A stretch of DNA of 64,000 nucleotides from Acetobacteraceae bacterium (GTDB taxonomy: Bacteria > Pseudomonadota > Alphaproteobacteria > Acetobacterales > Acetobacteraceae): NCBI GenBank assembly GCA_030041375.1, contig JASHOA010000063.1, positions 1 through 64,000 of the forward strand. The letters run 5' to 3'. The translations under genes were made by a program, and so were the position numbers. Positions 34,677-43,220 of the stretch are shown here, in pieces. Under the pieces are notes generated by a model that was not told where the DNA came from, made no database searches, and was given only the letters and a program-made list of their open reading frames with translations. Position 1 is the stretch's first letter, and each line of letters starts with the position of its first letter.

Positions 34677-35779
34677 ACGAGGTCCTGATCGATCTTTCCG
34701 AGCTGGTCACGAATCCGCTGCGTACGGGCATTCAGAGAGTGGAGCGTGAGCTCCTGCGCCATTGGCCTGGGCCCGCTTCCCTGGTGCCGTGCTGCTTCGA
34801 TTCCGAAGCCGGCACGCTGGTGCGCCTCTCTGATGACACTCTTGCCCGCCTCCTGAATGCGGGCGGCGAAGCCGAACCCCCGGCCAACGGCGCCGCCGCG
34901 CCGATCGCCCCCGATCTCGCGGAGCGGATCATCTTCAATCCCGAGCTCTTCTACGACCGCTCTCGCGCCGCCTTCTATCGCCGCCTCTGTGGCGCCGGTG
35001 CGTCCCGCGTGAGCTGGCTCGTCCACGATTTCCTTCCCTGGCTGCAGCCTGCATTCTTCTCCCGCCGCGGCGCTTGCGATCGCATGGACTACCTCTTGGC
35101 GCTGCGCGCGGTGCCGCGCGTCGCGTTCGTCAGCGGGGAGACGCGCGCCGACTATCGGCGCGCGATCATGCGTGACGAGCAGAGTGGCGGGCCGGTCTTT
35201 CCCCTCGGCGGCGACGGGCCCGGCCTTCCGAAGCAGAGTTTCGATGCGGCGCGGCGGGACTTCGTGGTGCTCGGGACGATCGAGCCACGCAAGAACGTGG
35301 CGGTGATTCTCGAGGCATTCCGGAGTCTCTGGGCAAAGGGAATTTCGGCACCGCTTGTCATGCTCGGGCGCGTCGTTGCCGAGGCGGAGCGCGAGCGGGC
35401 CATGCTCGCCGCCCTCGCCGATTGCCCGCTCTTCACCTTTGCCGAGCACCCGCAGGAGGCAACGGTCCGGGCGGCGCTCTGCCGCGCCCGTGCCCTCGTC
35501 ACGGCAAGCGCTGCGGAGGGTTTCGGCCTCACGCCTTTCGAAGCGCTCGCCGCCGGAATTCCCGTCATCACGCCAGCCGACCTGCCCAGCATCCGGCTTC
35601 TGCCGGCGGACGGACAACTTCGTCTGCCCGGCGTCAGCGCACCGGAAATCGCCGCCGCGGTCAGGCTTCTGCTGGACGATGCCACCGCCGCCCGTCTCTT
35701 CGCCGAAGCGGCGCGCCTTCACGTCCCGACCTGGGCTGATTTTGCCCGCGACATTTCCGCCTGGCTTCAGGAGGCCTGA
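34658..35779 (+). CDS. Glycosyltransferase family 4
   Basis: A 373-residue GT4 enzyme. IDLSELVTNPLRTGIQRVER is a common start of bacterial GT4 proteins in exopolysaccharide loci, VLGTIEPRKNVAVILEAFRS is the linker region to the donor domain, and LVTASAAEGFGLTPFEALAA contains the catalytic donor-binding Glu pair. It overlaps the previous gene by 19 bases, and the following truncated methyltransferase gene begins at its stop, so they were one operon. Confidence 0.88.
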   Translation: MAASGVNEVLIDLSELVTNPLRTGIQRVERELLRHWPGPASLVPCCFDSEAGTLVRLSDDTLARLLNAGGEAEPPANGAAAPIAPDLAERIIFNPELFYDRSRAAFYRRLCGAGASRVSWLVHDFLPWLQPAFFSRRGACDRMDYLLALRAVPRVAFVSGETRADYRRAIMRDEQSGGPVFPLGGDGPGLPKQSFDAARRDFVVLGTIEPRKNVAVILEAFRSLWAKGISAPLVMLGRVVAEAERERAMLAALADCPLFTFAEHPQEATVRAALCRARALVTASAAEGFGLTPFEALAAGIPVITPADLPSIRLLPADGQLRLPGVSAPEIAAAVRLLLDDATAARLFAEAARLHVPTWADFARDISAWLQEA

Positions 35780-35781
35780 TA

Positions 35782-36042
35782 CTGGCCACGCGCGCCCTGT
35801 CGCCGGCCTCGGGAGAATGGAGGAGGGAGACGAAGCCGGTCCACACTATTACGATCGGGGACCGCCAGGCCTGGCTCGCCGGTGCGCCTGACGACCCCTT
35901 CTGGCAGGCGCAGAAGGGCTTTGACTCCCGCCACTTTCCGATGGCGCGCTGCATCGGCAGTTCCCTTCCTGAGAAGACCATAACGCTCGACGTCGGGGCC
36001 AATATCGGGCTCGTCACCCTGGTCCTGGCCATGAGGTGCTGA
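35782..36042 (+). pseudogene. 5' fragment of an FkbM-type methyltransferase gene
   Basis: The frame reads HTITIGDRQAWLAGAPDDPF, then WQAQKGFDSRHFPMARCIGS and ITLDVGANIGLVTLVLAM before ending at a TGA (36040-36042). LDVGANIGLVTL is the SAM-binding start of FkbM methyltransferases, which should continue for another 150 or more residues. The sequence stops exactly where a truncated repeat B begins. No ATG or GTG lies near the natural start: AGGAGG (35769-35774) points to a CTG at 35782. It is a remnant. Confidence 0.75.
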
Positions 36043-36044
36043 CT

Positions 36045-36136
36045 GAACACGCTCTCTCTTGTCTGACCGAGCGGATTCACGTGCTTGCCTCTCCCCTTGG
36101 GAATCGCGAAGCGATTCCAGGAGCACGATCCGCTCC
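36045..36136 (+). repeat. Repeat family B, copy 3 (left arm missing)
   Basis: Begins GAACACGCTCTCTCTTGTCT then GACCGAGCGGATTCACGTGC and ends GAGCACGATCCGCTCC, matching the copies at 23817 and 24122. The inner stem GGAATCG-CGAAG-CGATTCC is retained, but the first arm (AGCGTGTTC) is lost where it joins the truncated FkbM gene. Confidence 0.8.
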
Positions 36137-36163
36137 AGGCGGGCGCGCCCGTCGGAGCCCGCT

Positions 36164-37519
36164 TCAGGACGGTTGATCGGGTGCGTGCGTTTCACCCGAA
36201 AGCGCAATCGTCAGCAAAGCCGTTTCCAGCGCCGCCATCTCGGTTCCGGCCGGCGCCTGTTCGGCCAGGAGCCTCGTGGACTCGCCCAGCCGCTGCTGCA
36301 GATCTGAGAGTTCGGCCAGCCGTGCCGGCACGTTCGAGAGTTCGGCCAGCCGCGCCTGCACGTTCGAGAGTTCCGCCAACCGCTCCTGGGTTGGGCCGAT
36401 CAGGAAGCCCCGCGCGCGCCAGGCAAGTGGCCGGATGAGAGGCTTCACCGCCCGCCAGAACGGGCGCAGCAGCGCTTTGACGAGCGCGCGCGGCCGGATC
36501 CCGGTTGTCGAGGCGGTCTCGGAATCGACGGCGTGCAGGCCGGGCGGCCCCTCGCTGGGCTGACGCTCGGCGAAGAGCCGCTCGAGCCGCTCTGCTTCCT
36601 CCTGCACGTGCCCCAGTTCCTCGGCAAGACTCCTGTTCTTCGCTTCGCTTTCGCTGAGCTGCCGCTCCCGTTGCGTCTTCGCCTCGAGCTCGCAGAAATA
36701 GGCGCGCCGCAGGGCAAACGCTTCGGCCGAGGCCGCCGCCATCCCGGCCGCGAATTCCTTTTCCTTCCCGGCCAGCACACCCTCGATTCGCAGACAATCG
36801 GCGCGGGCAGCGGCGAGCTCTTGCGCGTGCGCGGCGTCGAAGCGCTCGAATTCATCCCAGACATTGGGCGGGGTGCGAAAATGCGGCGCCAGGTGAGCCT
36901 CCTGCTCGGCTGCCACGTAGAAACGATTGAGGCCGTCGAACCAGGCGAAGCGATAGCCCTGCGCGAGGAGGGCCGGCTCCCATGCCGCGTGACTGGCTTC
37001 CGGCCGGCCGGGCCACGTTGCCTCGATGACGAGAATCCAGGGCCGGAACGCCGAAAAATCCGCACCGGCAAGAACCTCCGCTTCCGCTCCTTCGACGTCG
37101 ATCTTGAGGAAGTGGATGGGGCCCGTGGCGTACTCGCGGCAGATTCCACCAAGCGTCCGCACGCTGATGCGCCCGGGTGCGACCGTCCATCCAGCCGCCC
37201 GGTGCGCTTCTGCAATGACCGGATCGAGCGTCGAAAGTCCCGTCTGGGGAATGGTGAAGAAATCCCGCTCACCATCCGTCCTGCCGAGTGCGATGCCGAG
37301 AGTGACATCCTCCGGCCGCGCCGCCAGCACCGCCGCACAAAGCTCCGGCACCGGCTCGACATTCACGCCCCGCCAGCCATGTTCGTAGAAGGCGCGGCTC
37401 ACCGAGTGACCATCGATGATGGCGGCGCCAACGTCGATATAGAAGCCGCGTTGCACCGATTTGAGCGCGCGCCAGAGCAGGATATCCTCGTCGTTCTGCG
37501 CGTAGGAAACGAACTTCAT
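36164..37519 (-). CDS. FkbM family methyltransferase with C-terminal coiled coil and 10-residue repeats
   Basis: A 451-residue protein. Residues 1-225 are an FkbM methyltransferase: KFVSYAQNDEDILLWRAL, FYIDVGAAIIDGHSVSRAFY, WRGVNVEPVPELCAAVLAAR and IHFLKIDVEGAEAEVLAGAD. Such enzymes O-methylate sugars, often in polysaccharides. The second half is a long charged helix (SEAKNRSLAEELGHVQEEAE) then a basic segment and tandem RLAELSNVQA, RLAELSNVPA, RLAELSDLQQ. The ATG at 37517-37519 starts directly at the conserved N-terminus; the upstream extension is low-complexity. It faces the truncated FkbM gene. Confidence 0.86.
   Translation of the reverse strand: MKFVSYAQNDEDILLWRALKSVQRGFYIDVGAAIIDGHSVSRAFYEHGWRGVNVEPVPELCAAVLAARPEDVTLGIALGRTDGERDFFTIPQTGLSTLDPVIAEAHRAAGWTVAPGRISVRTLGGICREYATGPIHFLKIDVEGAEAEVLAGADFSAFRPWILVIEATWPGRPEASHAAWEPALLAQGYRFAWFDGLNRFYVAAEQEAHLAPHFRTPPNVWDEFERFDAAHAQELAAARADCLRIEGVLAGKEKEFAAGMAAASAEAFALRRAYFCELEAKTQRERQLSESEAKNRSLAEELGHVQEEAERLERLFAERQPSEGPPGLHAVDSETASTTGIRPRALVKALLRPFWRAVKPLIRPLAWRARGFLIGPTQERLAELSNVQARLAELSNVPARLAELSDLQQRLGESTRLLAEQAPAGTEMAALETALLTIALSGETHAPDQPS
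36303..36390 (-). repeat. 30-bp tandem repeat inside the FkbM gene
   Basis: Three consecutive 30-bp units (36303-36332, 36333-36362, 36363-36390, the last partial), each containing GAGAGTTC-GCCA-CCG, encode the ten-residue repeat RLAELSNVxA. Units one and two differ at only a few positions, so repeat number could vary by slippage without frame loss. Confidence 0.8.
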
Positions 37520-38321
37520 GCGATGGGCTGGACTCCCCCGTGGCCAGGATCCGTTGCCTTCCGGCAGAGACATGCAACGGATAGGGCGTGCCCGGCGCCG
37601 CGTCCAGCCTTGCTCCCGGCCCTCCGCCCTGCCCGAGCTTTTCGTGCCGAGTTCCTGCATTGCTGCCCGGAGGGGGGACGGGTCCGCCAGTTCGCCGGTG
37701 AAGAGTCGTTGGCGATAGCTCCGGCCGGTTCCGGCCATGCGCAATTTCGAAGCGAGATGGGCCGGCTTCCCGGCGACCATCGCGCCGAAAATGCCAGCTC
37801 ATGCGCGGTCGTCATCTCGCCGGCACGGGGGGCGCCCGGTGGCCCGGGGGCGGATGGTCGTCTCTTCCGGCCGTCGATCCGGGCATGAGCCCGTGCAATC
37901 ATCCGGCCGATTTCATGATCGAACGGAGGCGATCCGCCGCTCTCCGCAACGGCGCCGTCAGACGCCTGTTCCCGTCTCGCCAGCAGTCCGTTCCTCGCCG
38001 TTCTTTCCTTGCCCGGAGGCAATCTTGCCTCGAAAACCGCGCGCCGGTCCCACACCCTCGACGAAGCTCCGCCTTCGCGGGCACGTCTTTCCCCATTGCT
38101 TGCCGAAAACCCGTCATGCTAGAGGCCCCGCGTGTCGTCCGACGGCCCGGTTCGGCCGCCGGCAGAACGACGTTGCGGCGTTACCCGTACGTCGGCTGCG
38201 CCCGCCCCGGCTCGCCACTGTCGGGATGGAAATCTTTGTCGGAATACGGGAAGGCAGGCCGCAAGCGAAGGCGCGCTGACCGGCAGGCCCGCTGCCAGCG
38301 GGGCAACTCCGAGGTGCTGCG
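37520..38321. other. 802-bp stretch with no convincing gene
   Basis: Open frames exist on both strands (up to about 180 codons), as expected at this GC content, but their translations are Arg/Pro/Ser-rich, lack recognisable motifs and have no clear ribosome-binding sites. I see no tRNA or repeat-family copy here. It separates two divergent genes, so it presumably holds both promoters. Confidence 0.5.
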
Positions 38322-40808
38322 ATGCTGTCGATAATCCTCTACGGCCGCAACGACAGCTACGGCTACAACCTGCACAAGCGCGCTGCCTTGAGCCTGAACT
38401 GCATGGCCGAGGTGCTCGGAGCCGAAGGCGACGAGATCCTGTTCGTCGATTACAACACGCCCGACGATTATCCGACCTTCCCCGAGGCGATCCGCGACAC
38501 GCTGACCGCGCGAGCGCGCAAGCTCTTGCGTATCTTTCGCGTGCGGCCGGCACAGCACGCGCGATTCCGCGACCGCACGCACCTCCAGGCGATCGAGCCG
38601 GTGGCACGCAATGTCGCACTCAGGCGCTCGAATCCGGCCAATCGCTGGATCCTGTCAACCAACACCGACATGATCTTCGTGCCGCGCACGAATTTGTCGC
38701 TGAGCGACGTCGCCGCCAGGCTGGAAGACGCTCTGTACCACTTGCCCCGTTTCGAGATACCGGAAACACTGTGGGAAAGCCTCGATCGATTCGATCCCGC
38801 GGGCACCATCCGCGAGATCGGGCGCTGGGGGTGGGATCTCCACCTGAACGAAATCGTGCTCGGTTCGGACGCCATCCTGTTCGACGCGCCGGGTAATTTT
38901 CAGCTCGCTCCACGGGCCGATCTTTTCCGGATCGACGGCTTCGATGAGCGGATGTTGCTCGGCTGGCACGTCGACTCCAACCTCGCCCGCCGCCTCGGCT
39001 TTGTGCATGGCCCGCCGCGCCCGCTTGTCGACCGCTTTTTCGGCTATCACTGCGATCATACACGCCAGGTCACCCCGGCGCACCGTCACGACCGGGTGCA
39101 GAACGATACGGAGCGCTGGATCGACGGCGTGAGCGAAGCGGCCATTCCCGAACAGCGCGAGACTTGGGGCCTGGCTGGCGAAACAGTCGAGGAGATCCGC
39201 CTCGGCGACGATCTCGGCCGGTATCTTCGCTCGCTCCGCGCCGGCATCGGGGAGGCGATGCGCGCGCCATCCGAGGTCGCCTACGTCGCGGAGAACTACG
39301 ACAAGATCGGCTATGATCCCCGGCACGTCATGCCATATCTCGTCGATGCGCTCTCTTGCTACCCGCGGGCAACCAGCATCGGTTGGATTGGAGTGGAACC
39401 CGAACTGCTGGCACGTTTCGCCGCTGCATGGCGAGCACTCGGTTTCGTCGGTGACTTGTTGATTCCAGTCGAGGCGCACTGGCTCACCGCAGCGACGCCA
39501 GGCGTCACCCGCCGCGTCGGCTTTCCCGAGCTTGCCGATGCGAGCGACGTCTTCGTGACCGACTTCGGGCCTCGACACGCCGACCACAGCAGAGGCAAAA
39601 CCTGGGCCACGCATGCCGTCAGGCTGGTGAATCTCTGGTTCCGCAAGCTGGTCATGAGCGAACGGAGAAGGTTGCAGAACGCTGCGACGGCGCCGCGACG
39701 TTTCATCGCGGTCAACTCCGTGCACGGCGAGTTTCAAGAGCTCGTGCGCGCCCACATCGGCGCGCCGCTCGCTCCCATCGCGACCCGGCTCAGACAGGGT
39801 TTCGTGCTGCCCGCGGACAATGCGATTCGCCCGCTGCTGTCCCTGCTCGAGGCGGGGGTCGCGGGTCGCAAAGAGGGCACAGCCATCGCCGCACTGCGCG
39901 GCACCGAGGGTCATGTCTTCTATGGCGGCAGCCTCGACCTGCTGGCAGGCACCTACCGCCTCTCGGTCAGCTTCGCGCGGCAGGAGCTCCCGCGCTCCTT
40001 CCCCGAGGCGCATCTCATGGTGCTCGAAGTCGTGACGGGGAACCATTACTTCGCCTGGCGGGAGATTTCCGCAACCGACCTGGTCGAAGGCAAGGTCGCG
40101 CTCGAGTTCGCAGTGACAGAGGAAGCCTCGTTCTATTTGCTGCCGTTCAGAATCGAGTTCCGGCTCTTCACCCGCGGTCTCGCCGAGGCGCTGGTCACGG
40201 GCGTGATGCTGGAACCTCTGGAGGCCGCCGCTGGGCAGTCTCCGGCGGAGCCCGATTGGCTCCCCCTGATGTATTTCGGCACCGCCGGCGGACCGCCGCC
40301 CAAGCGATCACCATGGTGGCGCCCGACTCGCCCCGCGCTCGTCACACACGCCCCGGATGGAATGCGCCGCGCCACTTCCGCCGGGGTTCTCGCGCGCAAG
40401 GGCGAAGACGGCTGCGTCGTGTTCGGCCCGTACGCCACTTTGCAACCCGGCCGGCACCTTCTCGAGGTCGATCTCGCACCCGATCCAGGCGACAGGGAAG
40501 GGGTCCGGATCGAAGCAGGGCAGATCAATCTCGATGTGTTCTCCGTTGGCGACGACGAATTCCTGGCGCAACACGCCCTGCCGGCGCGTGCCCTGGCGGG
40601 GGAGACCGAACGGCTTGAGTTCACGGTCCCGGATCGTCCCGACGGCGCCGGCAACCCGATCCGTCTCGAGTTCCGCGTCTGGTCCTCGGGGGCGATCGGG
40701 TTCATGGTCCGGAGCGTTCGCACCCGCCCGCTTGCGCTGCTGCCGATCGGGCAGGCCCGGGCGGAGCCGGATGCCGTCGAGCCGATGGGAGTGGCGGCAG
40801 CAAGCTGA
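38322..40808 (+). CDS. Large glycosyltransferase-like protein of unknown class
   Basis: An 828-residue protein in the polysaccharide operon. The N-terminus resembles a GT2/GT-A domain (LSIILYGRNDSYGYNLHKRA, DEILFVDYNTPDD, RWILSTNTDMIFVP with a D-type metal site, and FRIDGFDERMLLGWHVDSNL). The middle has a Rossmann-like segment (ATSIGWIGVEPELLARFAAA). The last 350 residues contain two beta-rich parts (HVFYGGSLDLLAGTYRLSVS and VVFGPYATLQPGRHLLEVDL) that look like related carbohydrate-binding sandwich domains. Exact activity unknown. Located 15 bases upstream of the epimerase gene. Confidence 0.7.
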   Translation: MLSIILYGRNDSYGYNLHKRAALSLNCMAEVLGAEGDEILFVDYNTPDDYPTFPEAIRDTLTARARKLLRIFRVRPAQHARFRDRTHLQAIEPVARNVALRRSNPANRWILSTNTDMIFVPRTNLSLSDVAARLEDALYHLPRFEIPETLWESLDRFDPAGTIREIGRWGWDLHLNEIVLGSDAILFDAPGNFQLAPRADLFRIDGFDERMLLGWHVDSNLARRLGFVHGPPRPLVDRFFGYHCDHTRQVTPAHRHDRVQNDTERWIDGVSEAAIPEQRETWGLAGETVEEIRLGDDLGRYLRSLRAGIGEAMRAPSEVAYVAENYDKIGYDPRHVMPYLVDALSCYPRATSIGWIGVEPELLARFAAAWRALGFVGDLLIPVEAHWLTAATPGVTRRVGFPELADASDVFVTDFGPRHADHSRGKTWATHAVRLVNLWFRKLVMSERRRLQNAATAPRRFIAVNSVHGEFQELVRAHIGAPLAPIATRLRQGFVLPADNAIRPLLSLLEAGVAGRKEGTAIAALRGTEGHVFYGGSLDLLAGTYRLSVSFARQELPRSFPEAHLMVLEVVTGNHYFAWREISATDLVEGKVALEFAVTEEASFYLLPFRIEFRLFTRGLAEALVTGVMLEPLEAAAGQSPAEPDWLPLMYFGTAGGPPPKRSPWWRPTRPALVTHAPDGMRRATSAGVLARKGEDGCVVFGPYATLQPGRHLLEVDLAPDPGDREGVRIEAGQINLDVFSVGDDEFLAQHALPARALAGETERLEFTVPDRPDGAGNPIRLEFRVWSSGAIGFMVRSVRTRPLALLPIGQARAEPDAVEPMGVAAAS

Positions 40809-40823
40809 GGCCGAGGAGAGAAG

Positions 40824-41810
40824 ATGAGCGCCAGGATTGCACTGGTCTGCGGAGCAGGAGGCTTCATCGGAAGCCACCTGGTCCGACGCTTGAAGGCCGA
40901 GGGGCTTTGGGTCCGCGGCGTGGACCTGAAATTCCCCGCGTTTTCCGAGACCGCGGCCGATGATTTCGTGATCGGCGATCTCTGCGAGCCGGATTTCTGC
41001 CGCAGCATCGTCGATCGCCGCTTCGACGAGGTCTATCAGCTTGCCGCCGACATGGGTGGTGCGGGCTATATCTTCACCGGCGAACATGACGCGGAGGTGA
41101 TGCACAATTCCGCCTCGATCAATCTGAATATGCTGGAGGCGTGCCGCCGCCGCGCGGCCTCGCGCATCTTCTATTCCTCCTCCGCCTGCATCTATCCCCT
41201 GTACAACCAGGAGGACCCGGACAATCCGAACTGCACCGAGCCGAGCGCCTATCCGGCCGCACCCGACAGCGAGTACGGCTGGGAGAAGCTGTTCAGCGAG
41301 CGCCTCTATCTCAGCTACCAGCGCAACCACGGCATCAAGGTGAGGATTGCTCGCTACCACAACATCTTCGGCCCGGAGGGAACCTGGCGGGGTGGCCGGG
41401 AAAAAGCCCCGGCAGCGATCTGCCGCAAGGTGGCCGAGGCTCCGGATCGTGGCGAGATCGAAATGTGGGGCGACGGCAACCAGACCCGCTCGTTCCTCTA
41501 TATCGACGAGTGTCTCGACGGCACGCTTCGCCTCACTCGCTCGGATTTTTCCGGCCCGGTGAATGTCGGCTCCGAGGAAATGGTTACCATCAACGAACTG
41601 GCACGGATGGCGATGCGCATTGCCGGCAAAGAGCTCACGGTGCGGCACATTCCGGGCCCGCTCGGGGTGCGCGGCCGCAACTCGGACAACCACCTGATCC
41701 GCGAGAGGCTCGGCTGGGCCCCTTCCCGGCCGCTGGAGGCGGGTCTTGCCGCGACCTATCGCTGGATCGAGCAGCAGGTGCGCGGCAAAGAGTTGCGGCA
41801 GGCAGCCTGA
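40824..41810 (+). CDS. GDP-mannose 3,5-epimerase-like enzyme
   Basis: A 328-residue SDR enzyme with striking likeness to plant GDP-mannose 3,5-epimerase: YQLAADMGGAGYIFTGEHDA, SASINLNMLEACRRR, FYSSSACIYPLYN (catalytic Cys), DSEYGWEKLFSERLYLSYQR (Tyr and Lys), ARYHNIFGPEGTWRGGREKA then PAAICRK, MWGDGNQTRSFLYIDECLDG and HIPGPLGVRGRNSDNHLIRE. The enzyme yields GDP-L-galactose and GDP-L-gulose from GDP-mannose. In bacteria it would supply an L-sugar for the polysaccharide. The next gene is a nucleotide-sugar dehydrogenase, 28 bases downstream. Confidence 0.88.
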   Translation: MSARIALVCGAGGFIGSHLVRRLKAEGLWVRGVDLKFPAFSETAADDFVIGDLCEPDFCRSIVDRRFDEVYQLAADMGGAGYIFTGEHDAEVMHNSASINLNMLEACRRRAASRIFYSSSACIYPLYNQEDPDNPNCTEPSAYPAAPDSEYGWEKLFSERLYLSYQRNHGIKVRIARYHNIFGPEGTWRGGREKAPAAICRKVAEAPDRGEIEMWGDGNQTRSFLYIDECLDGTLRLTRSDFSGPVNVGSEEMVTINELARMAMRIAGKELTVRHIPGPLGVRGRNSDNHLIRERLGWAPSRPLEAGLAATYRWIEQQVRGKELRQAA

Positions 41811-41837
41811 GGTCGGAGCGGGGCAAGGAAACAGGGC

Positions 41838-43220
41838 ATGGACCTCGCCGTCATCGGGCTCGGCAAGCTCGGCTCCCCCCTGGCCGCCGTGCTGGCCAGC
41901 GTCGGCCACCGCGTGATCGGCGTCGACGTCAATCCGACCTTCGTCGAAGCCATCAATGCCGGGCGCGCGCCGGTGAGCGAGCCGGGCCTGCAGCGGGTCA
42001 TCGAAGAAGCCGGCGCGCGGCTTTCCGCGACCGCCGATTTCAATGCCGCGATCCAGAGCACGGACATCTCGTTCGTGATCGTGCCGACGCCATCCGGGCC
42101 GGATGGTGTCTTCACCAATCGCTGGGTGCTCGATGCGGTCCGCGCGATCGGCACCGCGTTGCGCGGGACGGAGCGCTATCACGTCGTCAACATCACGAGC
42201 ACGGTGATGCCCGGCTCGACCGGCGGCCCGATTCGCGCCGCGCTCGAGCAAGCAAGCGGGAGAAGGGTCGGCGAGGCGGTTGGCCTGGCCTACAACCCGG
42301 AATTCATCGCGCTGGGCAGCGTCGTGCGCGATCTGCTCCACCCCGACATGGTCTTGATCGGTGAGAGTGATCCGCGTGCCGGGGCGATGCTGGAAAGCCT
42401 TTATCGTGGCATCGTCGGGGAGGCGAAGCCGATCCAGCGAATGAACTGGGTGAACGCCGAGATCGCCAAGATCTCCGTCAACACCTTCGTCACCACCAAG
42501 ATCAGCTACGCCAACATGCTGGCCGAACTCTGCGAGAAGCTGCCCGGCGCCGACGTGGAGGTGGTGACGGAGGCGCTCGGCAAGGACAGCCGGATCGGCC
42601 CGAAATACCTCAAAGGTGCGCTCGGCTATGGCGGTCCCTGCTTCCCGCGCGACAACGTGGCGTGGGCGGCACTTGCCCGCTCGCTCGGCGCCGGCGCCGA
42701 GATCGCCGCCGCGACCGACGCGGTGAATCGCCGCCAGGTGGACCGTGTGGTGGCCCTCGTGCGAGCGGCCCGCCCCCCCGAGGCCTCCGTCGCGGTCCTC
42801 GGCATGGCGTACAAGCCCGGTACTCCGGTGATCGAGCAGAGCCAGGGTGTGATGATCGCCGAACGCCTGACCGAGGCCGGCTACCGCGTCCTGCTCAGCG
42901 ATCCGCTGGCGCTCGAAAACACCGCTGCCGCTCTTGGCGAGGGCGCGGTTGCGGTGAGCGACCCTGCGTCCGCCATCGCTCACGCGGATGTCGTCGTCAT
43001 CGCCGCGCCGATGCCCGCCTACGCGGCGCTGAGTGCCGGGCAGTTTGCCGGGCGCGCAGCACGGAAGACGGTGATCGATTGCTGGCGCATTCTCGCCCCC
43101 GAAATCGCGGCGGTCGCCGATGTGATCGAGATCGGTCGTGCCCTGGCTCCGCCGGAGCGGGAATCCCCGTTCGATCAGGCCCCGACTGGACCGTCTCTGC
43201 TGCGCGTAAGGTCACGATGA
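41838..43220 (+). CDS. UDP-glucose/GDP-mannose 6-dehydrogenase family protein
   Basis: A 460-residue NAD-dependent enzyme oxidising the C6 of a nucleotide sugar to a uronate. DLAVIGLGKLGSPLAAVLAS binds NAD, VNITSTVMPGSTGGPIRAAL and YNPEFIALGSVVRDLLHPDM are typical, and GALGYGGPCFPRDNVAWAAL holds the catalytic Cys. Whether the substrate is UDP-glucose or GDP-mannose cannot be fixed; a UDP-glucose activity would feed the UDP-xylose synthase at 27862. The gene ends in an ATGA overlap with a methyltransferase. Confidence 0.87.
   Translation: MDLAVIGLGKLGSPLAAVLASVGHRVIGVDVNPTFVEAINAGRAPVSEPGLQRVIEEAGARLSATADFNAAIQSTDISFVIVPTPSGPDGVFTNRWVLDAVRAIGTALRGTERYHVVNITSTVMPGSTGGPIRAALEQASGRRVGEAVGLAYNPEFIALGSVVRDLLHPDMVLIGESDPRAGAMLESLYRGIVGEAKPIQRMNWVNAEIAKISVNTFVTTKISYANMLAELCEKLPGADVEVVTEALGKDSRIGPKYLKGALGYGGPCFPRDNVAWAALARSLGAGAEIAAATDAVNRRQVDRVVALVRAARPPEASVAVLGMAYKPGTPVIEQSQGVMIAERLTEAGYRVLLSDPLALENTAAALGEGAVAVSDPASAIAHADVVVIAAPMPAYAALSAGQFAGRAARKTVIDCWRILAPEIAAVADVIEIGRALAPPERESPFDQAPTGPSLLRVRSR

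Noticed and set aside
36303-36390. Possible CRISPR-like array
   Set aside because: The 30-bp units are contiguous without spacers and encode a ten-residue protein repeat in frame.
37520-38321. Overlapping frames of 177-180 codons on both strands
   Set aside because: No motif, no ribosome-binding site and mutually incompatible frames with low-complexity products.
40308-42983. 891-codon minus-strand open frame
   Set aside because: Lies opposite the large GT-like, epimerase and dehydrogenase genes; high GC opens antisense frames and the product is unlike any protein.
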